This document shows, piece after piece, positions 1-9,489 of a stretch of 64,000 nucleotides of DNA (the stretch's first letter is position 1; each line of letters starts with the position of its first letter). The DNA is from Pirellula sp. SH-Sr6A (GTDB lineage: Bacteria > Planctomycetota > Planctomycetia > Pirellulales > Pirellulaceae): NCBI RefSeq assembly GCF_001610875.1, contig NZ_CP011272.1, positions 2,275,988 through 2,339,987 of the forward strand, in the 5' to 3' direction. Both the position numbers and the translations under genes were made by a program. A model generated the notes under the pieces. That model saw only the letters and a program-made list of their open reading frames with translations, was not told the DNA's origin and searched no databases.

Positions 1-804
1 GCGGAGTCGCCAGTTCTCGATGAACAATCCCAAGCGGTAACTGCTCCGTTCGTTGGCCAATGGAACAAATTGGTCAGCCAAACGAACTGGGAGAAGGGAC
101 GCATCATCGCGGAATGGCGAGAGGCCTTGGTCGTCTCCGGTGCACCAACTAGTTCCTATAGCGATGAGACTTGGAGCAAGCAGGTTGGTGGTGTTACGAG
201 TCAGCATGTCGGGCGATTGCGTCGCGTTCACGAGCGTTTCGGGGCCGCGCAAGGCTCTTACAGTGGCTTGTATTGGAGCCACTTTCTAGCCGCATTGGAT
301 TGGGATGATGCGGAGCTTTGGCTGGAAGGAGCGGTTCGAAGCGAATGGAGCGTTTCTCAGATGCGCAAGATGCGATGGGAGACAGCCGGTTCCGATCCCA
401 AGCACGCGCCCAAAGATGAAGAGTTGATCACGTCGGAAGTGGACGGAGATTACGATCAGTTGGTCGAAGAGCCCGAGGTTGAATCAGACCGGGAGGCTGA
501 CGATAAGATCAGCGCTTCAGGACCGCTCGCAGAAGGTCCCGATTTTGGCGAGGAAGACCTTGGTTCTGACAGCGAGGCAGGCGTCGGCGTTCAAAGCGAA
601 GATGTCGCTTGGTCGGATGCGGATAACGAAAGCGATATGGGGAACCCCTTTGCGAGCCTGCCCGATTTGCCGCCGGACGTAGCCGATGCGTTGGAACAGT
701 TCAAGCTCTGCATCGTTCGACATCGAGCCAGCCAATGGTCGGACATGTCTCAAAAGACAATGCACGATGTCCTCGGCGCGTTGCAGCAATTCACCATGCG
801 TTAA
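1..804 (+). CDS. Conserved planctomycete protein of unknown function, 5' truncated
   Basis: The reading frame is open from the first base of the window to the TAA at 802-804, so the gene begins outside. The visible part (about 267 residues) has a Trp-rich helical N-terminal half containing WNKLVS, TNWEKGR and GLYWSHF motifs, then VSQMRKMRWE, which looks like a short helix-turn-helix-like stretch. The C-terminal half is acidic and of low complexity before a last helical segment. I recognise the first half only as a type of protein common in planctomycetes, with no assigned role. A DNA-binding role is a guess. An internal TTG at 70 could be used as a start, but the upstream codons look coding. 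Confidence 0.7.
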   Translation, partial: AESPVLDEQSQAVTAPFVGQWNKLVSQTNWEKGRIIAEWREALVVSGAPTSSYSDETWSKQVGGVTSQHVGRLRRVHERFGAAQGSYSGLYWSHFLAALDWDDAELWLEGAVRSEWSVSQMRKMRWETAGSDPKHAPKDEELITSEVDGDYDQLVEEPEVESDREADDKISASGPLAEGPDFGEEDLGSDSEAGVGVQSEDVAWSDADNESDMGNPFASLPDLPPDVADALEQFKLCIVRHRASQWSDMSQKTMHDVLGALQQFTMR

Positions 805-882
805 AGACGTTGGCTGTCGCGACGCACCCAGGGCGTGCAAGGGCGTCGGGTGCACCTAGGACAACATCCAAGCGGTTGGGGA

Positions 883-1806
883 TTAGTTCTTGGACTTGGA
901 CTGCAGCTTGAGCCATGGCTCGGCTGCTCGGGTCCAGTCGGTAACCGGGACATCGTCGACATGCCGGATGCCATAACCGTGCCCACCTCGGTCAAAGAGA
1001 TGAAGCTCACATGGTTTATTCACCTGCTTGAGCGCTTTGGCCAACGCAATGCTGCTGATCGGGGTGACGGGATCGTCCCAGGTATGGACCATGAAGAAGG
1101 CCGGAAGATCGGCGGCATTCGGATGTTTGCGAGGATCGAGTTCCGGCTTCAACTCGTCATTTTCAACAAGATAAGCAGGGTAGATGAGCATCGAAAAATC
1201 GGGCTTGCAGGATAGGTTGTCGATCTCATCCTGTTTCGCATAGTGTTCTTGATGGAATTGAAGCGAGACGCGTGCCGCGACTTCCCCACCTGCGGAAAAG
1301 CCCATGACACCTAGTCGTTTTGGATCGATGCCCCATTCGTTTGCTTTCGAACGCGCCACGCGGAGAGCTCGCTGCGCATCCTGCAATGCTGGAAGGCATT
1401 TGAAGTCGGCATTGGTGGATGGAACCCGATACTTGAGAACGATCGCATGGATTTGCAGAGAGTTCAGCCATTGGGCCAATTCGGTTCCCTCCAAGTCGTA
1501 TGCGAGCAAACGGTGCGCACCCCCGGGGCATATCACGACGGCCGGAGCGTTCGAGTTGGAGTTCGCTCGGTAGAGTACGAGCTCCGGGGAGGAAATGTCG
1601 GTGGTCAGGTATATTGGATTTCCAGCGACCATTTTCTTTCCCCCTTCCGTGAACTCCTTCTCTTGAAGTTCGTCGCTCACGCCTGGCGCTTTCCCTGGCC
1701 AGACTTTAACGACCGTAGGTTCAGCGGCAGGGAGCGGAGACGACTGGAACGACGCGGTGATCGCGAGGAGTCCGGTTAGAAAAAAGAAAGTGGTCCGACG
1801 TTTCAT
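883..1806 (-). CDS. Secreted alpha/beta-hydrolase esterase (acetyl-xylan esterase / BD-FAE-like)
   Basis: A 307-residue exported esterase. Residues 1-28 form a signal peptide (basic start, FFFLTGLLAITA core). The fold is an alpha/beta hydrolase: PGGAHR near residue 95 supplies the oxyanion hole, GFSAGG at 169-174 gives nucleophile Ser171, the HTWDDPVTP segment near 244 supplies the acid, and GGHGYG near 276 the histidine. This pattern is typical of planctomycete and Bacteroidetes carbohydrate acetyl-esterases (Aes / XynB-like). The likely role is deacylation of plant or algal polysaccharide in the periplasm or outside the cell. The exact substrate cannot be read from sequence. It stands alone, divergent from the alkaline phosphatase gene. 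Confidence 0.85.
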   Translation of the reverse strand: MKRRTTFFFLTGLLAITASFQSSPLPAAEPTVVKVWPGKAPGVSDELQEKEFTEGGKKMVAGNPIYLTTDISSPELVLYRANSNSNAPAVVICPGGAHRLLAYDLEGTELAQWLNSLQIHAIVLKYRVPSTNADFKCLPALQDAQRALRVARSKANEWGIDPKRLGVMGFSAGGEVAARVSLQFHQEHYAKQDEIDNLSCKPDFSMLIYPAYLVENDELKPELDPRKHPNAADLPAFFMVHTWDDPVTPISSIALAKALKQVNKPCELHLFDRGGHGYGIRHVDDVPVTDWTRAAEPWLKLQSKSKN

Positions 1807-1942
1807 CGTTCAATTGTCCTGATAATCGAGAGGGAATTCCTCATTGGCTTCAAGGATATTTCTCGCCAAGAGGATTGGCAATCAAGGTACGAGCGACGAT
1901 TATACAGCTTTCCCACCGACACCTCCCTATCCACAGCAAGTC

Positions 1943-3694
1943 ATGAAAGCGCACCTCCGAACCCTACCTTTGGGCACTCTAGCCCTTCTCGCCGCCTCAT
2001 CCAGCGTCGGACCCTCTCACGCATGGGCTCAAGAAAAGCCCCAGAATCCCCCCAAATCGGTTTCCCCTAAAGAAGAGACCACCAAGACCAACGAGACAAA
2101 GGCCTCGGACAAGACTAAAGAGGAGCCGGAGATTGTTCCCCCTGCAGGTGAGTTGGATCGCATCGGTCAACTGCAGGAAACCGCTATGCTTACCAAGACA
2201 GCAACGTGGGGCCATTGGGGAAATCGTCCTAAAAGCTACACCGCTTGGACGAGCCACTCGAATCGATTGATTCCTGTTTACGTCTACGGCGGTTCCTTTG
2301 ATTCGTACATGAACGAAGGGAGCCTTTATCGGGACGAAGAAAAGATCAAGGTGTTGTATGGGCGTCTTCCACCCAACACCCTCAATCCAGAGGCATCCTA
2401 CGCGGACCAGACCGATATCTACCGCTTGCAACGCAAGAGTGTGGAAGAGCTAGGAAAGAAATACGTATTCCTCGTTGTCTTCGATGGAATGGACTGGCAA
2501 TCGACACAGGCGGCTGCGATCTACAAGAGCGGAAAAATTTACACCGAAGGAAAAGGAAGCGGACTGCTCTTTCAGGATTACACCGGTGCACCCAGTAGTT
2601 ACGGTTATGTCGTCACGGCTCCTTATGCTGATGAAGTCGAAACCGATGTCGATGCGCAGCTCAATCTCAAACCTCTCACCAAGTTCGGAGGTTACGATTC
2701 CCGATTAGGTGGGACCGCTCCATGGGTTCCCGAAACGGATATCGATTACCCCATCGGCCGATCCAAGATCACTCCGCACGCCTACACCGACTCCTCCTCG
2801 TCCGCGACCTCTCTCACCGCCGGGGTGAAGGCCGTCAATGGAGCCGTCAATCTGGACGGAGAGATGAAAGAGGCCGAAACGATCGCGCGTTGGGCGCAGC
2901 GCACGAAAGGATTTGCGGTGGGTGCCGTCAGCAGCGTTCCCATCTGCCACGCCACTCCAGCAGCTGCCTACGCCGCGAATGTGAGCCGGGACGATTACCA
3001 AGACCTCAGCCGTGATTTGCTTGGTTTGCCGAGTGTCTCTCGCAAAGAAGCCCCCCATCCAGGTCTCGATGTTTTGATTGGATGCGGATACGGCGAGACC
3101 GCCGCCAACGGAGCTGGCCAAGGTGCGAACTTCGTTCCCGGCAATCGCTATTTGGCGGAATCGGATCGTGAACGGGTCGATATCGCTCACGGGGGCTCGT
3201 ATGTCGTCTCCCAGCGCACGCCCGGCCGAAAGGGTGCGGAGGTGTTGTTCGAAGGGGCGGCCAAGGCTCGCGAAGGGGGCCATCGTTTTCTCGGGTTCTT
3301 CGGTGCGAAGAACGGACATCTCCCGTTCCGAACTGCCAACGGAGACTTTATTACGGCGCTCGATGCCAAACAAACTCGCGAACTCTACAAGCCAGAGGAT
3401 ATCGAGGAGAACCCATCTCTCGCTCAGATGACCGAAGCCGCGATCTCCGTTTTGGAAAAGGATCCGGAGGGCTTTTGGTTGATGGTGGAATCGGGGGATG
3501 TCGATTGGGCCAATCATGCTAACAACATCGACAGCTCCATCGGATCGGTCCTTCAAGGGGAAGAGGCGATTGGAAAGATCTTTCAATGGATCGAATCCAA
3601 AAACCTTTGGAAGGACTCCCTCGTCGTCATCACCGCAGACCATGGACACTTTTTTCACTTGACCGACCCCAGCGTCCTCGTTGAGAAACCCTAA
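1943..3694 (+). CDS. Secreted alkaline phosphatase
   Basis: About 583 residues. I chose the ATG at 1943 over an upstream TTG at 1844 because it places a signal peptide (MKAHLRTLPLG...AWAQ) at the N-terminus. A Lys/Glu/Pro-rich linker follows. PhoA-type motifs are clear: VFDGMDW (metal Asp), DSSSSATSLTAGVK (catalytic Ser region), HATPAAAYAA, MVESGDVDWANHANN and ITADHGH near the end. It should release phosphate from monoesters in the periplasm. Unusually, the protein stops about 15 residues after the ADHGH motif, so the last zinc-ligand histidine found further downstream in E. coli PhoA is not visible. Homologues in this phylum may simply be shorter. Confidence 0.85.
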   Translation: MKAHLRTLPLGTLALLAASSSVGPSHAWAQEKPQNPPKSVSPKEETTKTNETKASDKTKEEPEIVPPAGELDRIGQLQETAMLTKTATWGHWGNRPKSYTAWTSHSNRLIPVYVYGGSFDSYMNEGSLYRDEEKIKVLYGRLPPNTLNPEASYADQTDIYRLQRKSVEELGKKYVFLVVFDGMDWQSTQAAAIYKSGKIYTEGKGSGLLFQDYTGAPSSYGYVVTAPYADEVETDVDAQLNLKPLTKFGGYDSRLGGTAPWVPETDIDYPIGRSKITPHAYTDSSSSATSLTAGVKAVNGAVNLDGEMKEAETIARWAQRTKGFAVGAVSSVPICHATPAAAYAANVSRDDYQDLSRDLLGLPSVSRKEAPHPGLDVLIGCGYGETAANGAGQGANFVPGNRYLAESDRERVDIAHGGSYVVSQRTPGRKGAEVLFEGAAKAREGGHRFLGFFGAKNGHLPFRTANGDFITALDAKQTRELYKPEDIEENPSLAQMTEAAISVLEKDPEGFWLMVESGDVDWANHANNIDSSIGSVLQGEEAIGKIFQWIESKNLWKDSLVVITADHGHFFHLTDPSVLVEKP

Positions 3695-3697
3695 CCG

Positions 3698-3952
3698 ATG
3701 TCCACGCGATGCCGACATGACTTGAACGGATCGATCACGCAGCTTCAGAGCACCCTCAGCCGTTGGCGCGAAGCCAAGGCGGTGGTATTGGAGTCGTGGT
3801 CGGACCAAACAGCTGCCAAGTTTCTAGAAGAGAGCTTGGGGGGGACCGAAGAAGTCCTCACGAGAATGCATGCTCAATTGCTGGAAGCGGCGGAGCTTGT
3901 TCGATCGCTTGAAAAGCGAGTTCAAGACACGGATGAATCGGCATCGTGGTAA
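3698..3952 (+). CDS. Small helical protein, WXG100-like pattern, function unknown
   Basis: An 84-residue, all-helical, soluble protein with no signal peptide. It starts 3 bases after the alkaline phosphatase stop and overlaps the serine deaminase start by 7 bases, so it is probably co-translated with that gene. The pattern SWSDQTAAKF near the middle, followed by an amphipathic helix with AAELVRSLEKRV and a final Asp, resembles the W-x-G plus A..F layout of WXG100/ESAT-6 proteins, with Asp in place of Gly. This likeness is weak and may only reflect a coiled-coil hairpin. No known family was recognised. Confidence 0.6.
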   Translation: MSTRCRHDLNGSITQLQSTLSRWREAKAVVLESWSDQTAAKFLEESLGGTEEVLTRMHAQLLEAAELVRSLEKRVQDTDESASW

Positions 3953-4467
3953 GTATCTTTGAGTTATTCAAAATCGGAATTGGCCCCTCCAGTTCGCACA
4001 CCGTCGGGCCAATGGTGGGAGCGTGCCGGTTCGCGAATCGGGCATTGGAGTTTCTTAGCTCCCAGCCGCTTTGGACCGACGCATCGCTTCGTATTGAAGT
4101 AGAGCTGTTTGGTTCGCTCGCATTAACCGGACTAGGACATGCAACGGACGTCGCCATCCTAGCCGGTCTCTCCGGCCATCTCCCTGCCACCAGTGAACCG
4201 GAAGCGATCGCGAAGAGGGTTTCCGAGATCCGCACAACTCAAACCTTGAAGTTGGGAGGAAAGCGAACTCTCCCATTCCTGGAGTCGAGAGATCTCCTTT
4301 GGAGGCGAAACGATTTTCTGCCAGAGCATCCCAACGGATTTCGCATCAAGCTCTTCGTTACGAACGGACAGACCAAGGACATCGAGCCCGGACATTGCAG
4401 CGAGGAAGCTCTTTTCTCCGATGAATACTTTTCAACCGGAGGAGGCTTCGTCTACAGTCGCGACTAA
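3946..4467 (+). CDS. sdaA: L-serine ammonia-lyase (SdaA), N-terminal beta domain, ended by in-frame TAA
   Basis: The product starts at GTG 3946 with VSIFELFKIGIGPSSSHTVGPM, matching the start of single-chain iron-sulfur L-serine deaminases such as E. coli SdaA. GSLALTGLGHATD and STGGGFV also fit. The enzyme converts L-serine to pyruvate and ammonia. At 4465-4467 a TAA interrupts the frame exactly in the linker between the beta and alpha domains, and the same frame continues with the alpha domain. E. coli SdaA is a single chain of about 454 residues. The two parts here total about 500. Either the gene is broken, the stop is read through, or it works as two chains. A sequencing error is also possible. 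Confidence 0.8.
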   Translation: MVSIFELFKIGIGPSSSHTVGPMVGACRFANRALEFLSSQPLWTDASLRIEVELFGSLALTGLGHATDVAILAGLSGHLPATSEPEAIAKRVSEIRTTQTLKLGGKRTLPFLESRDLLWRRNDFLPEHPNGFRIKLFVTNGQTKDIEPGHCSEEALFSDEYFSTGGGFVYSRD

Positions 4468-5451
4468 TTGAGTCACCTTCGAACTATCCAGGCAGCCGAA
4501 ACCGCTTCCAGCCATTCACAACAATCCGATGCACCCTTCCCGTTTCGCTCGGCGAAGGAACTGATGGTGATGTGCCGCTCAGCCGGGAAAAGGATCGACG
4601 AGATCGTGGATGCGAACGAGCTGGTGCACCGAAGCGAGAAAAAAATCGCCGAGGAGCTGGGGGCCATCTGGACTGTGATGCGACGCTGTATCGATCGCGG
4701 ATGCCAAACGAGTGGATTGCTTCCTGGGCCACTGGGTATCTCGAGAAGGGCGCCTCGCATCTTTCAGCAGCTCACTCATCGATTCAACGAGAATCTCGGT
4801 TGCCCGAGCGAACTAGAGAATCATCCTGAACGCGATTCGCTATTGACCGACCCGTTGGAGCAATTGGATTGGGTCAGCCTATTTGCCTTGGCAGTCAATG
4901 AAGAAAACGCTGCGGGTGGTAAAGTCGTTACCGCTCCGACAAATGGCGCAGCAGGCATCATCCCGGCCGTGCTCGCATACTATTGGTATTTCTATCCCAA
5001 CTCGTCGATCGAGGGGATGCACAAGTTCTTCAAGACGGCAGGGGCGGTCGGGCTTCTCTACAAACGAAACGCTTCGCTTTCAGCCGCCGAAATGGGGTGC
5101 CAGGGAGAGGTCGGAGTGGCATGCAGCATGGCGGCAGCGGGATTGGCTGCGGTGATGGGCGGGACCATCGAACAGATTGAGAATGCAGCAGAGATCGGAA
5201 TGGAACATAACCTCGGCCTCACATGCGACCCGATCGGCGGACTTGTTCAGATTCCGTGTATCGAGCGAAATACGATGGGTGCCGCTAAGGCGATCAACGC
5301 CGCGCGACTTGCGGTTCTCTACGGCGATGGAAAACACTTCGTATCGCTCGACCGAGTCATCGAAACCATGCGACAAACCGGAGTCGACATGCAGCTCAAG
5401 TACAAAGAGACCTCCCTAGGTGGTCTCGCCGTGAATGTGGTGGACTGTTAG
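4468..5451 (+). CDS. sdaA: L-serine ammonia-lyase (SdaA), C-terminal alpha domain, same frame as upstream part
   Basis: This is the catalytic alpha domain of the deaminase. It holds [10 protein letters not shown], the region [53 protein letters not shown] and [18 protein letters not shown]. The three cysteines expected to hold the 4Fe-4S cluster (in GCQGE, LTCDP and PCIERN) are all present, as is the C-terminal end. The domain therefore shows no sign of decay apart from the stop before it. If translated separately it could start at TTG 4468, right after the TAA. A Shine-Dalgarno-like GGAGGAGG lies at 4438-4445, rather far upstream (about 22 bases). Confidence 0.8.
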   Translation: MSHLRTIQAAETASSHSQQSDAPFPFRSAKELMVMCRSAGKRIDEIVDANELVHRSEKKIAEELGAIWTVMRRCIDRGCQTSGLLPGPLGISRRAPRIFQQLTHRFNENLGCPSELENHPERDSLLTDPLEQLDWVSLFALAVNEENAAGGKVVTAPTNGAAGIIPAVLAYYWYFYPNSSIEGMHKFFKTAGAVGLLYKRNASLSAAEMGCQGEVGVACSMAAAGLAAVMGGTIEQIENAAEIGMEHNLGLTCDPIGGLVQIPCIERNTMGAAKAINAARLAVLYGDGKHFVSLDRVIETMRQTGVDMQLKYKETSLGGLAVNVVDC

Positions 5452-5464
5452 CTTGATAACTCTT

Positions 5465-6082
5465 CTAACATTCCTGTGCACCGAAGTCATCACCCGGGAT
5501 CTCGTGGCTCGATAGACCGGCTAAGTGAAGAAAATTCGCGAGGAGTCGGTAGCCAAAGTGGGTGAGAATCGACTCGGGGTGAAACTGCACGCCATAAATG
5601 GGATAGTCGCGATGCTCCAAGGCCATGATTTCATCTTCGTCGCTCCAAGCGGAGATTTGGAGGGCGGGTGGGAGCGATGGACGGTCCACCACCAGGGAGT
5701 GGTAGCGAGCTACTTCGTATGGAGAGGGGATACCATCGAACAGCGGAGAAGGTCCATGGTGAATACGAGATGCTTTTCCATGGACAGGGGAGAGTGCTCG
5801 GACGACTGTTCCCCCGAAAGCTTGTCCGATCGCCTGATGACCTAAACAGACCCCCAGAATTGGGATGGTCGGCCCTAGGCGACGGATGACTTCGAGAGAA
5901 CACCCCGCTTCATTCGGCGTCTTGGGACCTGGTGAAACCACGATAGCGCCGGGAGAAAGCTTCGCAATCGCGTCCACATAGATCGCATCGCTTCGAACAA
6001 CCAGCGTGGGGTGACCGAGACGCTGGAGGTACCGGTCCAGGTTGTAGACGAAACTATCGTAATTGTCTAAGAGCAGAATCAT
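5465..6082 (-). CDS. Anthranilate / aminodeoxychorismate synthase glutamine amidotransferase component
   Basis: A 205-residue class I glutamine amidotransferase of the TrpG/PabA type. It starts at ATG 6082 ([15 protein letters not shown]), overlapping the stop of the dehydratase gene upstream in an ATGA. Motifs: [15 protein letters not shown] (oxyanion region), [17 protein letters not shown] with the nucleophile Cys, and [14 protein letters not shown] with the His-Glu pair. It supplies ammonia to chorismate for tryptophan or folate synthesis. Sequence alone does not separate TrpG from PabA, and the chorismate-binding partner is not nearby. Confidence 0.9.
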   Translation of the reverse strand: MILLLDNYDSFVYNLDRYLQRLGHPTLVVRSDAIYVDAIAKLSPGAIVVSPGPKTPNEAGCSLEVIRRLGPTIPILGVCLGHQAIGQAFGGTVVRALSPVHGKASRIHHGPSPLFDGIPSPYEVARYHSLVVDRPSLPPALQISAWSDEDEIMALEHRDYPIYGVQFHPESILTHFGYRLLANFLHLAGLSSHEIPGDDFGAQEC

Positions 6083-8067
6083 GGGGTGGAGGAAAGAGCC
6101 TTCTCTCCGGCTTCCAACGTTTGGATGATCCGATCGACATCGTAGACACAGCCCCCCCAAGTGCCACCGCTGACTTTTTGGAGCGCTGCCCAAAGCCGGC
6201 TATCATCCGGCAATCGCGGATCGGGAGCCAGTCCTGGGTGAATTGTTCGGGAAGCCAATATCTCGGCCCCACGTGCGGGATCAAACGTTTGGCCATCACA
6301 ACCGATGAAATGGATCGTCGCATGAAGGGATTCGCGATCGATGACAATTTCGAGGATATCCCCATCGCGAAGCTTGCCGATCGGTCCACCTGCGAGGGCC
6401 TCGGGCCCCGCGTGCCCAATGCATGCACCGGTGCTGACCCCCGAAAATCGAGCGTCGGTGATCACGGCGACATGCTTGCCATACTCCAAGTGTTTCAGCG
6501 CGCTGGTGAGCTGATAGGTCTCTTCCATCCCGGTTCCCATAGGACCGCATCCGATCAGAACCGCGATATCCCCTTTTTGAAGCGGTTGGGGATGTTTTCC
6601 TTTGGCGGCTGCGACCGCTTCTTTCTCGCTTGTGAATACACGAGCAGGACCTGTTTTGCGATAGATACCATCGGCATCGATGACGGTGGGATCGATGGCC
6701 GTCGATTTGATCACCGAGCCCTCCGGACAAATATTGCCGGTCGGAAAGCAGATGGTACTCGTAAGACCCATTTGCAGAGCGCGGGACGGCGGAATGATTA
6801 CCTCGTCTGGATCGACCCCATCGCGGGCTCGGAGCGCCTCGCGGGCAGCTCGTCGTCGATCCGATTTTTCCCATGCGTCCAAGATCTCGTGCCACGTGTG
6901 TCCGGTAACAGTCTTCGCATCGCATCGCGCAATACCGAGTTCGCGTAGGTGCCACATGATCTCCGGAACCCCCCCTGCCATGAACAGCCGGACTGTGGGA
7001 TGGTACTTGGGACCGTTTGGCAGGACATCCACAAACCGCTTGACCCGCTTGTTGGCTTCGGTCCACATCGCCAGACTCGGACGTTCCAATCCTGCAGCGA
7101 AGGCGATGGCGGGAACATGAAGAAGCAGGTTGGTGGAACCACCGCATGCGGCGTGCACGGCAATCGCATTCCAAAAGGAATCTTCGGTGAGGACATCTCG
7201 GAGCGAAGTCTTTTTCGCCACTTGGTCCCACAAAGCCGAAGCGGAGTTGCGAGCGATATCGAGCCAGATCGGTTGTCCGCTCGGAGCGAGGGCCGCATGG
7301 GGAATTGTCATCCCGAGGGCTTCCGCGATCACTTGGCTCGTTGCGGCGGTTCCCAAGAATTGGCACCCCCCGCCCGGGGATCCGCAGGCGCGGCATCCTG
7401 CGGTTGCGGCGTCTTCGAGCGTCATGACGCCATGCGAGAATCTTGCCCCAATCGTTTGGACCTTGCCGAGATCTTCCGCTTCTCGAGCCGGGAGGGTTAC
7501 GCCCCCTGGGACGACGACGCTCGGGAGATTGGCAGCTCCAGCGAGGGCGAGCATCATGGCGGGCAAACCTTTATCGCAAGTCGCGACCCCAAGAACTCCT
7601 TTGCGTGTCGGAAGGGAGCGGATCAAGCGACGAAAGACGATTGCCGCATCGTTGCGATAGGGAAGTGAGTCGAACATGCCTACGGTTCCCTGCGAACGAC
7701 CATCGCATGGATCGCTCACAAAGCCCGCGAACGGAACCCCGCCGTGGCTGCTGAGCCATTCCGCAGCCGCGCGCATGAGCAATCCCACTTCCCAGTGCCC
7801 CGTATGGTATCCCAGTGCGATCGGCTTTCCATCCTCGCCGCGAATTCCGCCTTGCGTGCTCAGCAGGAGAAATTGAGGCCCTAGCATTTTCTGAGGATCC
7901 CACCCCATCCCGGCGTTTTGGGTCCAGCCGAACAAGTCACCGCTGGCCCAATCGGTCAGCATTTCCGCGGTCAGGGGTAGCGCCCCTCGAGGCCCTTCCC
8001 CTTCCGTCGCGGTTTCCGAGATGTTCGGCGTGTTCAACCATTGTTCCAGCGAGTAGGTAGCATTCAT
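6079..8067 (-). CDS. IlvD/Edd-family dehydratase, YjhG/YagF type (sugar-acid dehydratase)
   Basis: A 662-residue protein, the length of the YjhG/YagF subgroup (about 640-655) rather than the shorter IlvD (about 560-610). The N-terminal half has [22 protein letters not shown] and [15 protein letters not shown] cysteine-rich segment [18 protein letters not shown] and HAACGGSTN follow, and the C-terminal barrel has [14 protein letters not shown] and [12 protein letters not shown]. These enzymes use an iron-sulfur cluster to dehydrate dihydroxy acids. YjhG acts on D-xylonate, so a sugar-acid catabolic role is likely but the substrate is inferred. The 4-base overlap with the downstream amidotransferase suggests coupling. 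Confidence 0.87.
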   Translation of the reverse strand: MNATYSLEQWLNTPNISETATEGEGPRGALPLTAEMLTDWASGDLFGWTQNAGMGWDPQKMLGPQFLLLSTQGGIRGEDGKPIALGYHTGHWEVGLLMRAAAEWLSSHGGVPFAGFVSDPCDGRSQGTVGMFDSLPYRNDAAIVFRRLIRSLPTRKGVLGVATCDKGLPAMMLALAGAANLPSVVVPGGVTLPAREAEDLGKVQTIGARFSHGVMTLEDAATAGCRACGSPGGGCQFLGTAATSQVIAEALGMTIPHAALAPSGQPIWLDIARNSASALWDQVAKKTSLRDVLTEDSFWNAIAVHAACGGSTNLLLHVPAIAFAAGLERPSLAMWTEANKRVKRFVDVLPNGPKYHPTVRLFMAGGVPEIMWHLRELGIARCDAKTVTGHTWHEILDAWEKSDRRRAAREALRARDGVDPDEVIIPPSRALQMGLTSTICFPTGNICPEGSVIKSTAIDPTVIDADGIYRKTGPARVFTSEKEAVAAAKGKHPQPLQKGDIAVLIGCGPMGTGMEETYQLTSALKHLEYGKHVAVITDARFSGVSTGACIGHAGPEALAGGPIGKLRDGDILEIVIDRESLHATIHFIGCDGQTFDPARGAEILASRTIHPGLAPDPRLPDDSRLWAALQKVSGGTWGGCVYDVDRIIQTLEAGEKALSSTP

Positions 8068-8098
8068 CGTGTTGGTTTGCTAATAGGTCCATAAAACG

Positions 8099-8132
8099 AG
8101 CGAAGGCAACTCGAGACCGAGTTGCCTTCGCT
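8099..8132 (-). terminator. Rho-independent terminator for the outer-membrane protein gene
   Basis: A perfect 15-bp inverted repeat (8099-8113 with 8118-8132) around a 4-base loop. Read on the minus strand it is followed by CGTTTTATGG, a short T-run. It lies 70 bases after the stop of the 8203-9303 gene and before the dehydratase start, separating the two units. Confidence 0.85.
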
Positions 8133-8202
8133 GAGGATGGCTTTAGATTGTAATCGCGACTGTGGCTGCGAGAACCGCAGCCACGAGAACCGATTGTGGA
8201 AC

Positions 8203-9303
8203 TTATCGGTTGAGGGCGACGCCGAAGGTGAATCCCGGCATGATCAAGTGTTGATCGTTCAAGTCTTGATTTCCACCACTGGTGACTGTTGCACCCCGCC
8301 AAATGCCTCGTCCGTAGTAGAGCATCTGGAATCCAGCTCGAACGTCGAGATACTTGGTCGCTTTGTAGGCACCTTCTACCCTGAGGTCGAATCCAAGAGT
8401 TGATTCTTGGTTGCTGCGACCCGAGTAGGTGGTTCCGGTACGGTCGTTCTGCTGGACAGGATCATCTCCCGCAGCGATGTCGGTGGTGAAGTACGAGGTG
8501 ATCGACTCGTTGATCGTTCCTTGGCTCTGGAACACATGCCCCGCGAAGACCTTGGCGTCGTTCGAGAACGTCCACCGCCGAACCTGCTTGGTGTATCGGA
8601 ACCCGATTTGACCGAGAACCATATGGTTGTTCGTCGTCACGTACTCTCGAAGGAGCGTTTCCGCGGCGAGATCCGTACCGAATTCATTTGGCGGGAGCGG
8701 AAAGTCCACGTCGTACGTATCGTTCCGTGCGCTGTCTCGGAAGTGAGCGTAGCGGATACCGATCATCGGTTCGAGGATCCCACCGTACCGGTAGGGTTCG
8801 AGCCGCCATACTTTGTTGGCTTCAAAGCTCGCGTAGTTACCGACGTTGAGGCTGTCGGCGATCTCGTAAATGCGGTCCTCGAAGTCGGCATCGGTCTCAT
8901 CGATGAACGCGTTAACGCGGTTCTGTTCATAGATGTTGTACGCGTTCGGACCCGTGATGTTCATGATGGAGAACATCCAGCCCTTATCGTCTTCCTTCAT
9001 CCAGCCGAAATCGAATCGATTCCCCCAGGTGAAGTCCATTTCATTGGACGCAGCTTCGGTATCCGATCGGCTTACTCCGGTATGGACGCGATCGTAGGTT
9101 GCGTAGAACCCTTTATTCGCTCGCTGCCGGGCGGACAGGTCCTCCATATCCTGGAGTTGTACCGGAGCAAAGAACTGCCAATCCGGGTCAAAGTTCATCG
9201 GCACAGCAGAGGGATGGTATCCATTCTGTGAGAAAGCAACTGGACCCGCGACAGCCATCGCTGCCATCACAAACATTCGTATCGTACGCTGTAACACGGA
9301 CAT
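8203..9303 (-). CDS. Predicted outer-membrane beta-barrel protein
   Basis: A 366-residue protein with a signal peptide (RMFVMAAMAVAGPVAFSQ) followed by alternating aromatic/polar strands such as FDFGWMKEDDKGWMFSIMNITG and TFGVALNR at the C-terminus. The arrangement matches planctomycete outer-membrane proteins of unknown substrate. No soluble domain was recognised. The gene is flanked by a strong terminator downstream and about 190 bases of non-coding DNA upstream, so it is probably monocistronic. A porin or surface-structure role is inferred from strand pattern only. Confidence 0.7.
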   Translation of the reverse strand: MSVLQRTIRMFVMAAMAVAGPVAFSQNGYHPSAVPMNFDPDWQFFAPVQLQDMEDLSARQRANKGFYATYDRVHTGVSRSDTEAASNEMDFTWGNRFDFGWMKEDDKGWMFSIMNITGPNAYNIYEQNRVNAFIDETDADFEDRIYEIADSLNVGNYASFEANKVWRLEPYRYGGILEPMIGIRYAHFRDSARNDTYDVDFPLPPNEFGTDLAAETLLREYVTTNNHMVLGQIGFRYTKQVRRWTFSNDAKVFAGHVFQSQGTINESITSYFTTDIAAGDDPVQQNDRTGTTYSGRSNQESTLGFDLRVEGAYKATKYLDVRAGFQMLYYGRGIWRGATVTSGGNQDLNDQHLIMPGFTFGVALNR

Positions 9304-9489
9304 AATGACGCTTCCACCGTTCCCATAGGCTTAGCACGATGCGTTCGGGGTTTCCGAACGAACGCAGAAAATTGGGTTATGCTGCTAGTATCGGAACTGC
9401 CGGTCCGTGAAGTTGAATCGGTTTAGGTAAACCCTACCGAAAAATCGGCTGATTCCTTTGCTAGCACGTGGAGCGAATGCGCCGGCAGC

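Noticed and set aside
2705-3808. 367-residue minus-strand frame across the alkaline phosphatase gene
   Set aside because: It is antisense to a gene with clear catalytic motifs, has Arg/Gly-rich low-complexity stretches and no recognisable domain.
3946-5451. Ordinary two-subunit SdaAB/SdaAA operon
   Set aside because: The two parts are in the same frame with no spacer and follow the domain order and linker of the single-chain enzyme, so an interrupted single gene is the simpler reading.
6296-7396. 366-residue frame inside the dehydratase gene
   Set aside because: Same strand but other frame, very Arg/Ser/Cys-rich, typical of a GC-rich shadow.
8407-9231. 274-residue plus-strand frame across the outer-membrane protein gene
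   Set aside because: Antisense shadow with no motif. The minus-strand gene has a signal peptide and terminator.
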